Assembly (NCBI GenBank): GCA_013214945.1
Contig: JABSRT010000023.1
Location: 1-64,000 of the forward strand
Reading direction: 5' to 3'
DNA length: 64,000 bases
DNA from: Gammaproteobacteria bacterium
GTDB lineage: Bacteria; Pseudomonadota; Gammaproteobacteria; Enterobacterales; Psychrobiaceae
Shown in pieces: positions 1 through 7,585 of this stretch (position 1 is its first letter; every line of letters starts with the position of its first letter). Both the position numbers and the translations under genes were made by a program. The notes below the pieces were generated by a model. That model ran no database searches, was not told the DNA's origin, and was given only the letters and a program-made list of their open reading frames with translations.

Positions 1-386
1 TATATGGCTGCAATGTACTCTATTTCAAAGATCTAAATTGTCTTGCAATAGGAGAGGGTCCATATATGGTATTAGAACAGTAAGTCGCCGTAAACCCATC
101 TATCTGCTCAAGCTTGCTTTATCACCAATCCTTTCAAGGGGGATAGCTAGTGTAGATAAATCTAGTAAAGCGTAATCTGATCGAACAATGATTTAGTTCT
201 GCAGCAGATTTTAGAAATTAGGTGGCAGTTGTTTACCAAATAACCTGAATGCCGGAAAAGCTTAGAAATTAAACGAGTAAGTGTAAGGGGCGGTATAAGC
301 AACTGTGGATAGGATAAAGTACAATTAAGGATAATGGTGCTGGTTAGGTAATAGCGGCCACAATTGGGCCGCCATCAGTCATGATA
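1..386. other. Left-edge stretch without a convincing gene
   Basis: No gene with a start codon and ribosome-binding site is visible here. One frame on the plus strand is open from base 2 to a TAA at 173-175 (57 codons, no start in the window). It is rich in Arg, Ser and Leu and resembles nothing I know, so a truncated gene end is possible but unsupported. The rest is AT-rich and lies downstream of the minus-strand Tim44-like gene, so it may include that gene's 3' untranslated region. No clear terminator hairpin was seen. Confidence 0.4.
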
Positions 387-1238
387 TTACTGCTCAATAC
401 CAACGATTAGCCATGGTGCATCGGCTTGGCTAACTTGACGTTCTAAATGCCAAACTTCGGCAATGTCTTCTTCAAGGTTTTCGCCAAGGTCGCGGTAGCG
501 GCCAGAGAATTTCACACTAATTTCAGCTAACTTATCGGTGTTGTCAGCGCGAACTAATTCGGCGTCAAGAAACATCACTTCAGTATTAGGCTGTTGCTCT
601 AACTCTGCGCGTTGCTTGCTCAGTTCATTGTATAATTCATTAGAAACATACTCTTGAATTTTTTCAATATCGTTGTCATTCCACGCCTGTTGTAAGGTTT
701 TGTAATGGCTTCTAGCGCCTTCAAGGAATGAGCTAAGATCAAAGTCTGCTGGTAAGTTAAATGGTACCTGGCTCTCTGGAGCTGAAAAACCGCCACCAAG
801 ACCTGTTGCTTGAGGTTGCTGATCTTGTTCTTGATTTTGCTTATACTGCGCTTGATCCACTGCATAGGCTGCTTGGGGTTGCGCTTGTGCTTGTGCGCCG
901 GCTTTTGCCTGGCTCATACTGCGGAATATTTTAAATAAGATAAAGGCGACGCCTGCAATCAGCAGAAAGTCCATCATTTGGAAGCCTTCAAATGCGCCAC
1001 CCATCATTGAGGCAATAAGGCCACCAACTAAGAGTCCACCTAAGATCCCACCCATTATGCCTTTTTTATTTGACTTGTTAGCTGGTGTGGTTGCCTGTTG
1101 GCTTGCTTGTTTTTGCTGTGTTGTTGTTTGTTGGGTTTTTCCGATTGAGCGTTTACCACCAAATTTTTTGGCGTGGGCGTCTGGTACAGTGGCGACTAGC
1201 GTAAATATTATCGCCAGCATGGTTAAAAATATTTTCAT
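387..1238 (-). CDS. Tim44-like domain membrane protein
   Basis: The 283-residue protein has a clear N-terminal signal segment (about residues 1-23, ending AHA). A basic Gln/Thr-rich stretch follows, then a glycine-rich hydrophobic segment (GGILGGLLVGG) and a second membrane segment near 88-106. A Gln/Ala-rich linker leads to a C-terminal Tim44-like globular domain (about 165-283). This architecture is common in Proteobacteria, where the protein is usually annotated only as Tim44 domain-containing. In mitochondria the domain helps tether the import motor to the membrane, but the bacterial function is unknown. The gene stands alone and is divergent from trmL. The ATG at 1238 gives a good signal peptide, although the ribosome-binding site is weak. 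Confidence 0.85.
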   Translation of the reverse strand: MKIFLTMLAIIFTLVATVPDAHAKKFGGKRSIGKTQQTTTQQKQASQQATTPANKSNKKGIMGGILGGLLVGGLIASMMGGAFEGFQMMDFLLIAGVAFILFKIFRSMSQAKAGAQAQAQPQAAYAVDQAQYKQNQEQDQQPQATGLGGGFSAPESQVPFNLPADFDLSSFLEGARSHYKTLQQAWNDNDIEKIQEYVSNELYNELSKQRAELEQQPNTEVMFLDAELVRADNTDKLAEISVKFSGRYRDLGENLEEDIAEVWHLERQVSQADAPWLIVGIEQ

Positions 1239-1502
1239 TGCTTACTCAACTAAAGTTAAAATATAGATAAATTTAAGCTTGGCATCATAGCAATAAGACA
1301 TATTATGTCAAGCGCTGTTGTTGTCGATACTAGCTGTTGATACTTGGCGTCGTAAAGCCCGTGTCATCACGATGATAGCGGTTTGCGTCAGGTGGTTATT
1401 ATCTTCTATAATTACGCCCTAATTTGTTTCATTCAAAATGATAAAGCACGGGACCTTTGGCAAGAATTGCCATGGCTTGGCGTGCAAAATGGTAAATAGT
1501 AA

Positions 1503-1970
1503 ATGTTTAATATAGTGTTATTAGAACCAAGAATGCCTGGCAACGTCGGAACGATAGGGCGGCTTGCCTTTGCGCTTGATTGTACGCTGCATTTAATCAA
1601 GCCCTATGGCTTTGGTGAAATTACGGCCAAAGAAGTGAGACGAGCCGGACTCGATTATTGGTTTGAACTAGATGTGCGTGAATATGAAAATATTGAACAC
1701 TTTTGGCAAGAAAATCCATTCACAGCGCGCCATTTTTTTGCGACAACTAAAGCCAATAAAAATTATTTTGAGGTTGAATTTAGCCCCGGTGATTATTTTT
1801 ATTTTGGCCGCGAAGACTCTGGCTTACCCGCAGAGGTTTTAGCCAAAAGCGAGCCATCGTGCATTACTATCCCGATGGCTAACCAAGCACGTTCGCTTAA
1901 TATCGCTAACTCTGTGTCTGTTATTTCATACGAAGCAGTGCGACAAAACTTTACTGCGTTTACATCATAA
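1503..1970 (+). CDS. trmL: tRNA (cytidine/uridine(34)-2'-O)-methyltransferase TrmL-type
   Basis: This 155-residue protein is a minimal SPOUT (trefoil-knot) methyltransferase of the TrmL/YibK family, which 2'-O-methylates the wobble base of certain leucine tRNAs using SAM. The N-terminus (NIVLLEPRMPGNVGTIGR), the central RRAGLDYW, the knot motif FGREDSGLP and the C-terminal IPM...RSLNIANSVSV are all in place, and the length is normal for the family. The loop reads PGNVGTIGR where enterobacterial TrmL has PPNTGNIIR, so this is a divergent subtype; the RAGLDY and RSLN motifs keep the family call firm. Upstream ATGs are out of frame, and the chosen ATG has little Shine-Dalgarno complementarity. 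Confidence 0.88.
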   Translation: MFNIVLLEPRMPGNVGTIGRLAFALDCTLHLIKPYGFGEITAKEVRRAGLDYWFELDVREYENIEHFWQENPFTARHFFATTKANKNYFEVEFSPGDYFYFGREDSGLPAEVLAKSEPSCITIPMANQARSLNIANSVSVISYEAVRQNFTAFTS

Positions 1971-1981
1971 AGCGTCTTACT

Positions 1982-2019
1982 ACCCTGAGTCGTTAAGACT
2001 CATACTTAAGGCTCAGGGT
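1982..2019. terminator. Hairpin between convergent trmL and acuI
   Basis: ACCCTGAG at 1982-1989 pairs with CTCAGGGT at 2012-2019, and an alternative inner hairpin (GAGTC...GACTC) lies inside. It sits between convergent genes and overlaps the acuI stop codon, so it could terminate both transcripts. There is no strong T-tract, so the assignment is tentative. Confidence 0.4.
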
Positions 2020-2995
2020 TTAGCTTAACAATTACACGACCTTGCACCTGACCGCTCAGTAAATCGCTAGCAGTGGTGATAACTTGATCTAACGTTATTT
2101 CGGTCGCGATATCTTCATAGACGCTGGGCGCGAGCAATTGACTTAAGCGCTGCCAAGCTTCAATTCGATCGCCAAGTGGCCGCATTACACTATCAATGCC
2201 AGCTAATGTCACGCCACGTAAGATAAAAGGGGCGACAGAAGCGGGAAAGTCCATGCCTTGGGCTAATCCGCAGGCGGCGACAGTGCCACCATACATCGTG
2301 CTGGCGCATGCATTAGCTAAAGTATGGCTGCCAACAGAGTCTATGACGCCTGCCCAGCGTTCTTTGGCTAACGCGCGACCCGGTTCAGATAAGCTCGCAC
2401 GGTCGATAATTTCATTTGCGCCTAATTTTGTTAGGTAATCAGCCTGTTCGACCCGACCAGTAGCAGCAACGACTCGATAGCCAAGTTTGGCTAAAATAGC
2501 GATGGCGAAACTGCCAACGCCGCCATTAGCCCCTGTGACCAATATTTCACCTTGCGCCGGTTTTACCCCATTTTTTTCGAGTGCTAGCACGCATAACATC
2601 GCAGTATAGCCTGCAGTACCTATGGCCATTGTTTGACGTGGCGATAAGCCATCGGGCAAGTGGATCAAGCATTGGCTATTAACTCGCGCTTTAGTGGCTA
2701 GGCCACCGGTATGGCCTTCGCCCACGCCGAAACCATTAAGTAATACTGTATCTCCTGGGCTAAATTTCTCGCTGGAGCTTTGCTCGACAATACCGACGAA
2801 ATCAATGCCAGGGATCATCGGAAACTTTCTAACCACGGGGCCATTGCCCGTAATAGCCAAAGCATCTTTATAATTTAAGCTGCTATAGAGTACATTGACG
2901 GTAACATCGCCATCAGATAATACGTCTTCATCAATCGCTTGCAGGGTTGAACGGTACCCTTGGGGATCTTTTTCAATCAAAATACCTTGAAACAT
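2006..2995 (-). CDS. acuI: Acrylyl-CoA reductase AcuI/YhdH (MDR family)
   Basis: This 329-residue medium-chain dehydrogenase/reductase belongs to the YhdH/AcuI group, which reduces toxic acryloyl-CoA to propionyl-CoA with NADPH. The group matters in acrylate and DMSP metabolism and in general electrophile defence. Visible features are the GroES-like N-terminal part with SSLNYKDALAITG, the substrate-side NGFGVGEGHTGG, and the Rossmann nucleotide motif TGANGGVGS near residue 155. The typical quinone-reductase zinc ligands are absent, as expected for this group. It lies 59 bp downstream of a divergent-type TetR regulator on the same strand, with an operator copy in the gap (3010-3024). A good ribosome-binding site (TAGGAGTAAGC) precedes the ATG. 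Confidence 0.88.
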   Translation of the reverse strand: MFQGILIEKDPQGYRSTLQAIDEDVLSDGDVTVNVLYSSLNYKDALAITGNGPVVRKFPMIPGIDFVGIVEQSSSEKFSPGDTVLLNGFGVGEGHTGGLATKARVNSQCLIHLPDGLSPRQTMAIGTAGYTAMLCVLALEKNGVKPAQGEILVTGANGGVGSFAIAILAKLGYRVVAATGRVEQADYLTKLGANEIIDRASLSEPGRALAKERWAGVIDSVGSHTLANACASTMYGGTVAACGLAQGMDFPASVAPFILRGVTLAGIDSVMRPLGDRIEAWQRLSQLLAPSVYEDIATEITLDQVITTASDLLSGQVQGRVIVKLNPEP

Positions 2996-3009
2996 GCTTA
3001 CTCCTATTT

Positions 3010-3024
3010 TAGACCGATCGTCTA
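3010..3024. promoter_or_regulatory. Operator copy upstream of acuI (probable AcuR site)
   Basis: TAGACCGATCGTCTA contains inverted arms TAGAC/GTCTA around a 5-bp centre. A nearly identical site precedes acuR (3697-3710), so the regulator probably controls both its own gene and acuI. The site lies 15 bp upstream of the acuI start, where bound repressor would block transcription. Confidence 0.75.
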
Positions 3025-3054
3025 TTCGTAGTTAAAATGTTAGTGGTTAAAATG

Positions 3055-3687
3055 TTATTTTATGAGTGTTGACATGAAATACGTAAAATAATTATCGAGT
3101 GGTTGGCTATCTTGCTCTAGTTTAGCCCGGCTAACAGCGCCTTCCCAGCCAACCCAAAAAAACTCAGCGAGTAAATCGCAATTGACTGATGGTGCAATGT
3201 CTCCCTGTGTTTGGGCAAGTTTTAGGCACTGTGCTACCCGTTTTTGCCAAGAAACAAATATCTCGACTAATTGTGCGCGATAACTTTCCGGTAATACACT
3301 GACTTCTTGGCCGAGGTTGCCAATTAAGCAACCGCGTTTAAATTGATGGCGCTGCATGCCTAATTTAGCATCGGCGACAAAGTTTGAAATGCGCAGCAAA
3401 GGCGCGACTTGTTGATCTAACAAATAGTGATCTAGTTTGGTTGCGAAGTAACTTGCATAGCTATCAATTACAGCTTGGCCAAAGGCTTCTTTATTGGCGA
3501 AATAATGATAAAACGATCCTTTAGGTACGCCGATTCTTTTTAATATTTGATCTATCCCAGACGAGCTAAAGCCTTGCTCGGTGAATAATTCTAAGCCGCT
3601 GCGAATTAAAGCCGCTTTAACGTCGTGCGCTGAATGTGGATTTTTCGGCGGTCGACCTCTGCGAGGTTTTGTTATTAAAGTAATCAT
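3055..3687 (-). CDS. acuR: TetR-family repressor, AcuR type
   Basis: This 210-residue TetR regulator has a basic tail (RRGRPPK) before the N-terminal helix-turn-helix (about residues 20-65, with IDQILKRIGVPKGSFYHYF). Its ligand domain includes FKRGCLIGNLGQEVSVLP, a block I associate with AcuR/NemR-like repressors whose cysteine senses acrylate or other electrophiles; here that cysteine is in RGCL. Adjacency to acuI and the shared operators fit this role. The only in-frame ATG lies 5 nt downstream of a perfect TATAAT and has no Shine-Dalgarno sequence, so the mRNA is predicted to be leaderless. Its 3' end is 59 bp from acuI. Confidence 0.85.
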   Translation of the reverse strand: MITLITKPRRGRPPKNPHSAHDVKAALIRSGLELFTEQGFSSSGIDQILKRIGVPKGSFYHYFANKEAFGQAVIDSYASYFATKLDHYLLDQQVAPLLRISNFVADAKLGMQRHQFKRGCLIGNLGQEVSVLPESYRAQLVEIFVSWQKRVAQCLKLAQTQGDIAPSVNCDLLAEFFWVGWEGAVSRAKLEQDSQPLDNYFTYFMSTLIK

Positions 3688-3692
3688 TTTTT

Positions 3693-3722
3693 ATTATAGA
3701 CCGATCGTCTTTTAAATCGCAA
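3693..3722 (-). promoter_or_regulatory. acuR promoter with embedded operator
   Basis: On the minus strand a -35-like TTGCGA (3717-3722) is separated by 18 bp from a perfect -10 TATAAT (3693-3698). The operator TAGACCGATCGTCT (3697-3710) lies in the spacer and overlaps the -10, so autorepression is expected. The -10 ends only 5 nt before the ATG, implying transcription starts at or next to the start codon. Confidence 0.65.
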
Positions 3723-3814
3723 TAACTTTTATTATTGTCAGATTGTCGGTGTAACTCGGGATAGCGCAGGTGCAAGAGGGTTGTTATACCGAAGACTTAT
3801 CGATTGGTATAACA

Positions 3815-3841
3815 AAAAGCCTAACGATAAGTTAGGCTTTT
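3815..3841. terminator. Bidirectional rho-independent terminator
   Basis: A perfect 11-bp stem, AAAAGCCTAAC / GTTAGGCTTTT with loop GATAA, is flanked by A and T runs on both sides. It lies just after the ABC importer operon, whose last permease gene ends at 3877 on the minus strand, and would stop that transcript before acuR. Confidence 0.8.
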
Positions 3842-3876
3842 CAAAGTTTTATTTTAGTCGTCACATGAAGTTATAG

Positions 3877-4554
3877 TTAGCTCAACGGCTTTAAATATCC
3901 TAAGAACTTAGCTTCAGCTTGCTTGAAACACCAAATAATAATAAACGTCAGGCCCATATAGAATAGCCCGGCGGTTAAAAACGATTCAAAAGGGGCATAA
4001 TAACGCGAGTTAACAAGTCGTGCTGCGCCCGTTAAATCCATGATGGTAATAATGCCCGCAACGGCCGAACCATGAAGCATGAAGATAACTTCGTTACTAT
4101 AGGCCGGTAATGCTCGACGCAGTGCGCTGGGTAATATTATCCGGCGGTAAGCTGTCATAGGGCTCATGCCGTAAGCTTTGGCCGCTTCTACTTCACCTGG
4201 GGGCAGACCATTGATCGCGCCGCGAATTATTTCGGCTGAATAGGCTGATGTATTTAAGACAAAGGCGAAAATGGCACAAAACCAAGCGTTTTCCCATAAG
4301 GTATCTTTAATTGGGAAAAACTGATCCATACCGTAATAAATTAAATACAATTGAATTAACAATGGCGTACCACGGAAAAAGTAAATAAAGGCCCAAGCAG
4401 GTGCACTGCACAGGCGCATTGTGCTATTGCGTGCGATTGCTAACGGGATAGCGATAAAAACACCAAGGATTAATGAAGTCATCACTAAAGCCAAGGTCAT
4501 CCATAAACCGTCAAGGTAAATCGGCAAGCTATCAACTATGATCGAAAAGTCCAT
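3877..4554 (-). CDS. Basic amino acid ABC transporter permease (HisM/AotM-like)
   Basis: This 225-residue inner membrane permease belongs to the His/Glu/Gln/Arg (HisM/ArtM) family. It has about five membrane segments and the EAA cytoplasmic loop (GEVEAAKAYGMSPMTAYRRIILPSALRRALP), which docks on the ATPase. The N-terminal YLDGLWMTLALVMTSL is typical of the family. It is the last gene of the importer operon and starts 2 nt after the stop of the other permease, implying translational coupling; GAGG precedes the ATG. Substrate is inferred from context (ARG boxes and an Arg/Lys/Orn-type binding protein) and could also include histidine. Confidence 0.88.
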   Translation of the reverse strand: MDFSIIVDSLPIYLDGLWMTLALVMTSLILGVFIAIPLAIARNSTMRLCSAPAWAFIYFFRGTPLLIQLYLIYYGMDQFFPIKDTLWENAWFCAIFAFVLNTSAYSAEIIRGAINGLPPGEVEAAKAYGMSPMTAYRRIILPSALRRALPAYSNEVIFMLHGSAVAGIITIMDLTGAARLVNSRYYAPFESFLTAGLFYMGLTFIIIWCFKQAEAKFLGYLKPLS

Positions 4555-4556
4555 AT

Positions 4557-5297
4557 CTACCTCGTATGTATACTATATTTTCGTTCAACTAACTTAAGTA
4601 AGCCGGTAGAAACGGATGTGAAGAAAAGGAAAATAATGGCAATCGCCATATAAAAAGTAAATGGCATTTTAGTTGAGCCGGCGGCCATAGCGCCTACTCG
4701 TACCATATCCTCTAAGCCAATTATTGATACCAGTGCCGTTGTTTTAAGTAATACCAACCAGTTATTACCAAACCCTGGTAAGGCGTGCCGAACCATTTGC
4801 GGTAGTAAAATTCGGCGAAAGGCTAAAGCACTGCTCATGCCATAGGCTTTAGCAGCTTCTAACTCTCCGCGGTCGACGGCCATAATTGCCCCACGGAATG
4901 TTTCTGCCATGTAAGCACCAAAGATAAAACCTATGGTCAGTACGCCTGCAACAAATGGACTGACGTCAACGTAATCAGGTAAATAGGCGGTCCATTCATG
5001 GCTAGAATCTTGCGATGTAAACCACTCATTGACCCACTCATTGATGCTGTATAGACCACTATTGAGCAGCATCTGACCACCGTAAAAGATTAACATCATT
5101 AAAACGAGATCAGGGATCCCTCTAATGACCGTGGTATACACTGTGGCAATAGTTCTTGCCGAGCGGTATGGTGATAGTTTTGCGAGGGCGCCTAGCATGC
5201 CTAATAACATCGCTAATAGCAGTGACAATAAAGCAACTTCAATAGTCACTATTGCCCCTTTTAGGATTGAGGCCTCGTAACCTTTCAAGTCCAACAT
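4557..5297 (-). CDS. Basic amino acid ABC transporter permease (HisQ/AotQ-like)
   Basis: This second permease of the importer (246 residues from the ATG at 5297) pairs with the HisM-like subunit to form the membrane channel. It has the family N-terminus (ILKGAIVTIEVALLSLLLAM) and the EAA loop GELEAAKAYGMSSALAFRRILLPQM. A longer TTG-initiated form from 5318 exists but has no ribosome-binding site, so the ATG was preferred; its GGA is weak too. A hydrophilic insertion of about 30 residues between membrane segments (roughly 95-125, containing SSHEWTAY) is longer than in HisQ of enterics. A hairpin in the gap upstream separates it from the binding-protein gene. Confidence 0.86.
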   Translation of the reverse strand: MLDLKGYEASILKGAIVTIEVALLSLLLAMLLGMLGALAKLSPYRSARTIATVYTTVIRGIPDLVLMMLIFYGGQMLLNSGLYSINEWVNEWFTSQDSSHEWTAYLPDYVDVSPFVAGVLTIGFIFGAYMAETFRGAIMAVDRGELEAAKAYGMSSALAFRRILLPQMVRHALPGFGNNWLVLLKTTALVSIIGLEDMVRVGAMAAGSTKMPFTFYMAIAIIFLFFTSVSTGLLKLVERKYSIHTR

Positions 5298-5363
5298 ATT
5301 ATTTTTCCAGAACAACAAGATGTATAAGAAGTGATTTTAGACTAACTTTGTAAAAATGAAAGC

Positions 5364-5395
5364 TGAATCATGGATGAAGTGTCATCCATGATTCA
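5364..5395 (-). other. Hairpin between binding-protein and permease genes
   Basis: TGAATCATGGATG (5364-5376) pairs perfectly with CATCCATGATTCA (5383-5395) over 13 bp, with a 6-nt loop. It lies 8 bp after the binding-protein stop codon and has no T-run downstream in the operon's direction. Such hairpins protect the 3' end of the binding-protein message or attenuate the downstream permease genes, as known for the REP sequence between hisJ and hisQ. Confidence 0.6.
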
Positions 5396-5402
5396 TTTGC
5401 AA

Positions 5403-6179
5403 TTACTTACCATAAACATCGTAGTTAAAGTACTTAGCGGCGATTTTCTGATAAATACCCTTTTCACGAAGTGACAAGATTGCTGCGTCAAGTTTACTTG
5501 TTAAGTCTTTATCTTGCTTACGTAAAGCAATACCAAAACCATCACCAAACCACTTAGGATCAGTTAAAGATGGTCCGATGAATTCAAATGCGTCACCACC
5601 TGCTTTATTTAATAGGCCATCTTCAAGTGCTGATGCATCACCTAAGATTGTAGCGATACGGCCCGCTTTAAGGTCTAGGTAAGCTTCATCGAAAGAGCCA
5701 TAACGAACGATTGTTACTGACTCACCGAAGTTATCTTCGATGTATCTGTCGTGAGTTGTTGCGCGCTGTACGCCAATTTTAACCCCTTTAAGGCCTTCGG
5801 TGGTAAAAGCTAGATCAGTCCCTTTTTTCGCAACATATTTATTTGGGATTAGCGCATATTTACCAGTAAAATCAATTTTCTTCTTACGCTCTTCAGTAAT
5901 CGACATTGCGGCGATAATTGCATCGTATTTACGTGCTAGCAGTGAAGGAATAATACCATCCCAGTCTTGAGCGACAATCTTACATTTAACCGCTAATTCA
6001 ACACAAAGGGCGTTAGCAATATCAACATCAAAGCCAGTTAATTCACCATTTGGCTCAGTCTGGCTAAATGGAGGGTAAGCTCCTTCAATGCCAAAACGAA
6101 TTTGTTTCCATTCTTTGGCTTGAACGGCGCCAGTTAACGTGGCGGTAATAATAGCGGTAGCGAGTAATAATTTTTTCAT
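5403..6179 (-). CDS. Periplasmic lysine/arginine/ornithine-type binding protein
   Basis: This 258-residue periplasmic solute-binding protein of family 3 (LAO/HisJ/AotJ group) has a signal peptide of 21 residues ending VQA. Family features are FGIEGAYPPF, GELTGFDVDIANALC, the hinge-side AAMSITEERKKKIDFT and the second-lobe GVQRATTHDRYI. An Asp in ILGDASALEDG sits where basic-side-chain binders place their acidic ligand residue. The two cysteines in the first lobe (ALCVELAVKCK) match the disulfide of LAO/HisJ proteins. It lies between the ATPase gene and the permeases, with a post-gene hairpin that may raise its mRNA level. Exact substrate is inferred. Confidence 0.88.
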   Translation of the reverse strand: MKKLLLATAIITATLTGAVQAKEWKQIRFGIEGAYPPFSQTEPNGELTGFDVDIANALCVELAVKCKIVAQDWDGIIPSLLARKYDAIIAAMSITEERKKKIDFTGKYALIPNKYVAKKGTDLAFTTEGLKGVKIGVQRATTHDRYIEDNFGESVTIVRYGSFDEAYLDLKAGRIATILGDASALEDGLLNKAGGDAFEFIGPSLTDPKWFGDGFGIALRKQDKDLTSKLDAAILSLREKGIYQKIAAKYFNYDVYGK

Positions 6180-6247
6180 TTTATTTACCTATTTTTTTTA
6201 TGTGTACAGAATATAAATACAAGTTGTAAATATTATTTTGTTTTTTA

Positions 6248-7018
6248 TTAATATATCGATGAAATAAACTGCTTAAAACGTTCCGATTCTGGGTTGTTAA
6301 AGATTTTATCTGGGTGCCCCTGCTCTTCAACTAAGCCTTGGTGTAAAAACATCACCTGATTAGATACTTCACGAGCAAACGCCATCTCGTGAGTAACGAC
6401 TAACATGGTGCGACCTTCTTCAGCTAGGCTCTTCATTACCCCAAGTACTTCCCCAACGAGTTCCGGATCTAATGCCGATGTTGGTTCGTCAAATAACATT
6501 ACCTCGGGATCAACTGCTAATGCACGAGCAATTGCGGCGCGTTGCTGCTGACCACCAGATAAATGTCCAGGGTAGTAATCTTTGCGCTCATATAATCCGA
6601 CTCGGTTAAGCAGTTGCAGCGCTTTTTCGGTGGCTTCCTTTTTAGGGATCCCCAAAACATGAACCGGAGCTTCGATAATATTTTCAAGCACGGTCATATG
6701 TGACCACAGATTAAACCCTTGAAATACCATGGCTAAACGTGAGCGAATTCGATGAATTTGTTTATCATTTGCTGGGATAGCTTCGCCTAACCGGTTATTT
6801 TTCATCTCGATTAATTCACCATTGACCCAAATTTGGCCAGCGGTTGGAGTTTCGAGTAAATTGATACAACGTAGAAAAGTACTTTTTCCCGAACCTGATG
6901 AACCAATTATTGAGACAACATCGCCTTTATTTGCTGATAACGAAATACCTTTAAGTACTTCATGTTTGCCAAAATGCTTATGTAGATCTTTCACTTCAAG
7001 CGCGGTTGTTACCGTCAT
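6248..7018 (-). CDS. Basic amino acid ABC transporter ATPase (HisP/AotP-like)
   Basis: This 256-residue ATPase of the importer, homologous to HisP, has Walker [10 protein letters not shown] (about residues 38-46), the Q-loop VFQGFNLW, signature LSGGQQQR, Walker [13 protein letters not shown] and the switch His in VVTHEM. The insertion around residues 70-90 ([18 protein letters not shown]) is characteristic of the HisP/AotP branch and absent from GlnQ. It is the first gene of the operon. An AGGAG lies 10 nt before the ATG, and the ARG-box pair lies about 100 bp upstream, so arginine-dependent repression is likely. Confidence 0.9.
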   Translation of the reverse strand: MTVTTALEVKDLHKHFGKHEVLKGISLSANKGDVVSIIGSSGSGKSTFLRCINLLETPTAGQIWVNGELIEMKNNRLGEAIPANDKQIHRIRSRLAMVFQGFNLWSHMTVLENIIEAPVHVLGIPKKEATEKALQLLNRVGLYERKDYYPGHLSGGQQQRAAIARALAVDPEVMLFDEPTSALDPELVGEVLGVMKSLAEEGRTMLVVTHEMAFAREVSNQVMFLHQGLVEEQGHPDKIFNNPESERFKQFISSIY

Positions 7019-7119
7019 GCGCCTAGACTCCTGTTCTAATTTTTATCTTGAATCTTAAAATACGCAACAAAACTAACATCTCTTCGTTAATACCGCAACA
7101 AATTTATAACGTCGTTAAG

Positions 7120-7158
7120 TGTTGATATTTAATCACTTTATTTGAATAATAATTCATT
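7120..7158. promoter_or_regulatory. Tandem ARG boxes (ArgR operator)
   Basis: The downstream 18-mer (7141-7158) has the core TGAAT-AATA-ATTCA, a perfect palindrome matching the ARG-box consensus. A weaker copy (7120-7137, core TTGAT-ATTT-AATCA, about 7 of 10 conserved core positions) lies exactly 21 bp away centre to centre. That is the standard spacing for two boxes bound by one ArgR hexamer. It is upstream of the importer operon on the minus strand. Confidence 0.72.
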
Positions 7159-7585
7159 GGTCGTAGTCTGTTATTGTGTTATTTTTAGCTGCCACTTACG
7201 TAAGCAATTGAATGAGCTCGTTAAATAAATTCTTTGTTGGCTTTGTTTTTGCATTGACGCGGTTGCTTATGTTTTAATTTTCAGTGTTATTTGTAACCAT
7301 TTCCTTATTTTCATGAAAAGCTTAGTTGCTGAATAAGTAGTCTTAGTCGTTTTTAACTCGGCTAATATCGCAAAATCTTACGATTTAACTTAGTTTTTTC
7401 GGATGATTCTGGGCCTATCCTTCTAATAATCGGTGCTGCTTGAGTCAAAGGTCGCAATAAAATCTAATATTATGAGTTTTATCTCACTAATATTGCTTTT
7501 TACAATTGTTTCTAGAGCAAAAAGAAGTATGATCTAAGGCTTGTTGTTTTACCTATAGTCTTTGTGTCTGGAGCCTGAGTTTTCT
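7159..7585. other. AT-rich divergent intergenic region
   Basis: Between the ARG boxes and the plus-strand unknown gene there are about 430 bp with no credible gene. A 21-codon ORF (7212-7277) has no ribosome-binding site. The region should hold the promoter of the unknown gene, but I could not assign a -35/-10 pair with confidence. Confidence 0.4.

Noticed and set aside
7212-7277. 21-codon hydrophobic ORF in the AT-rich gap upstream of the unknown gene
   Set aside because: It has no Shine-Dalgarno sequence and no terminator or neighbouring signal, and short hydrophobic ORFs are frequent by chance in AT-rich DNA.
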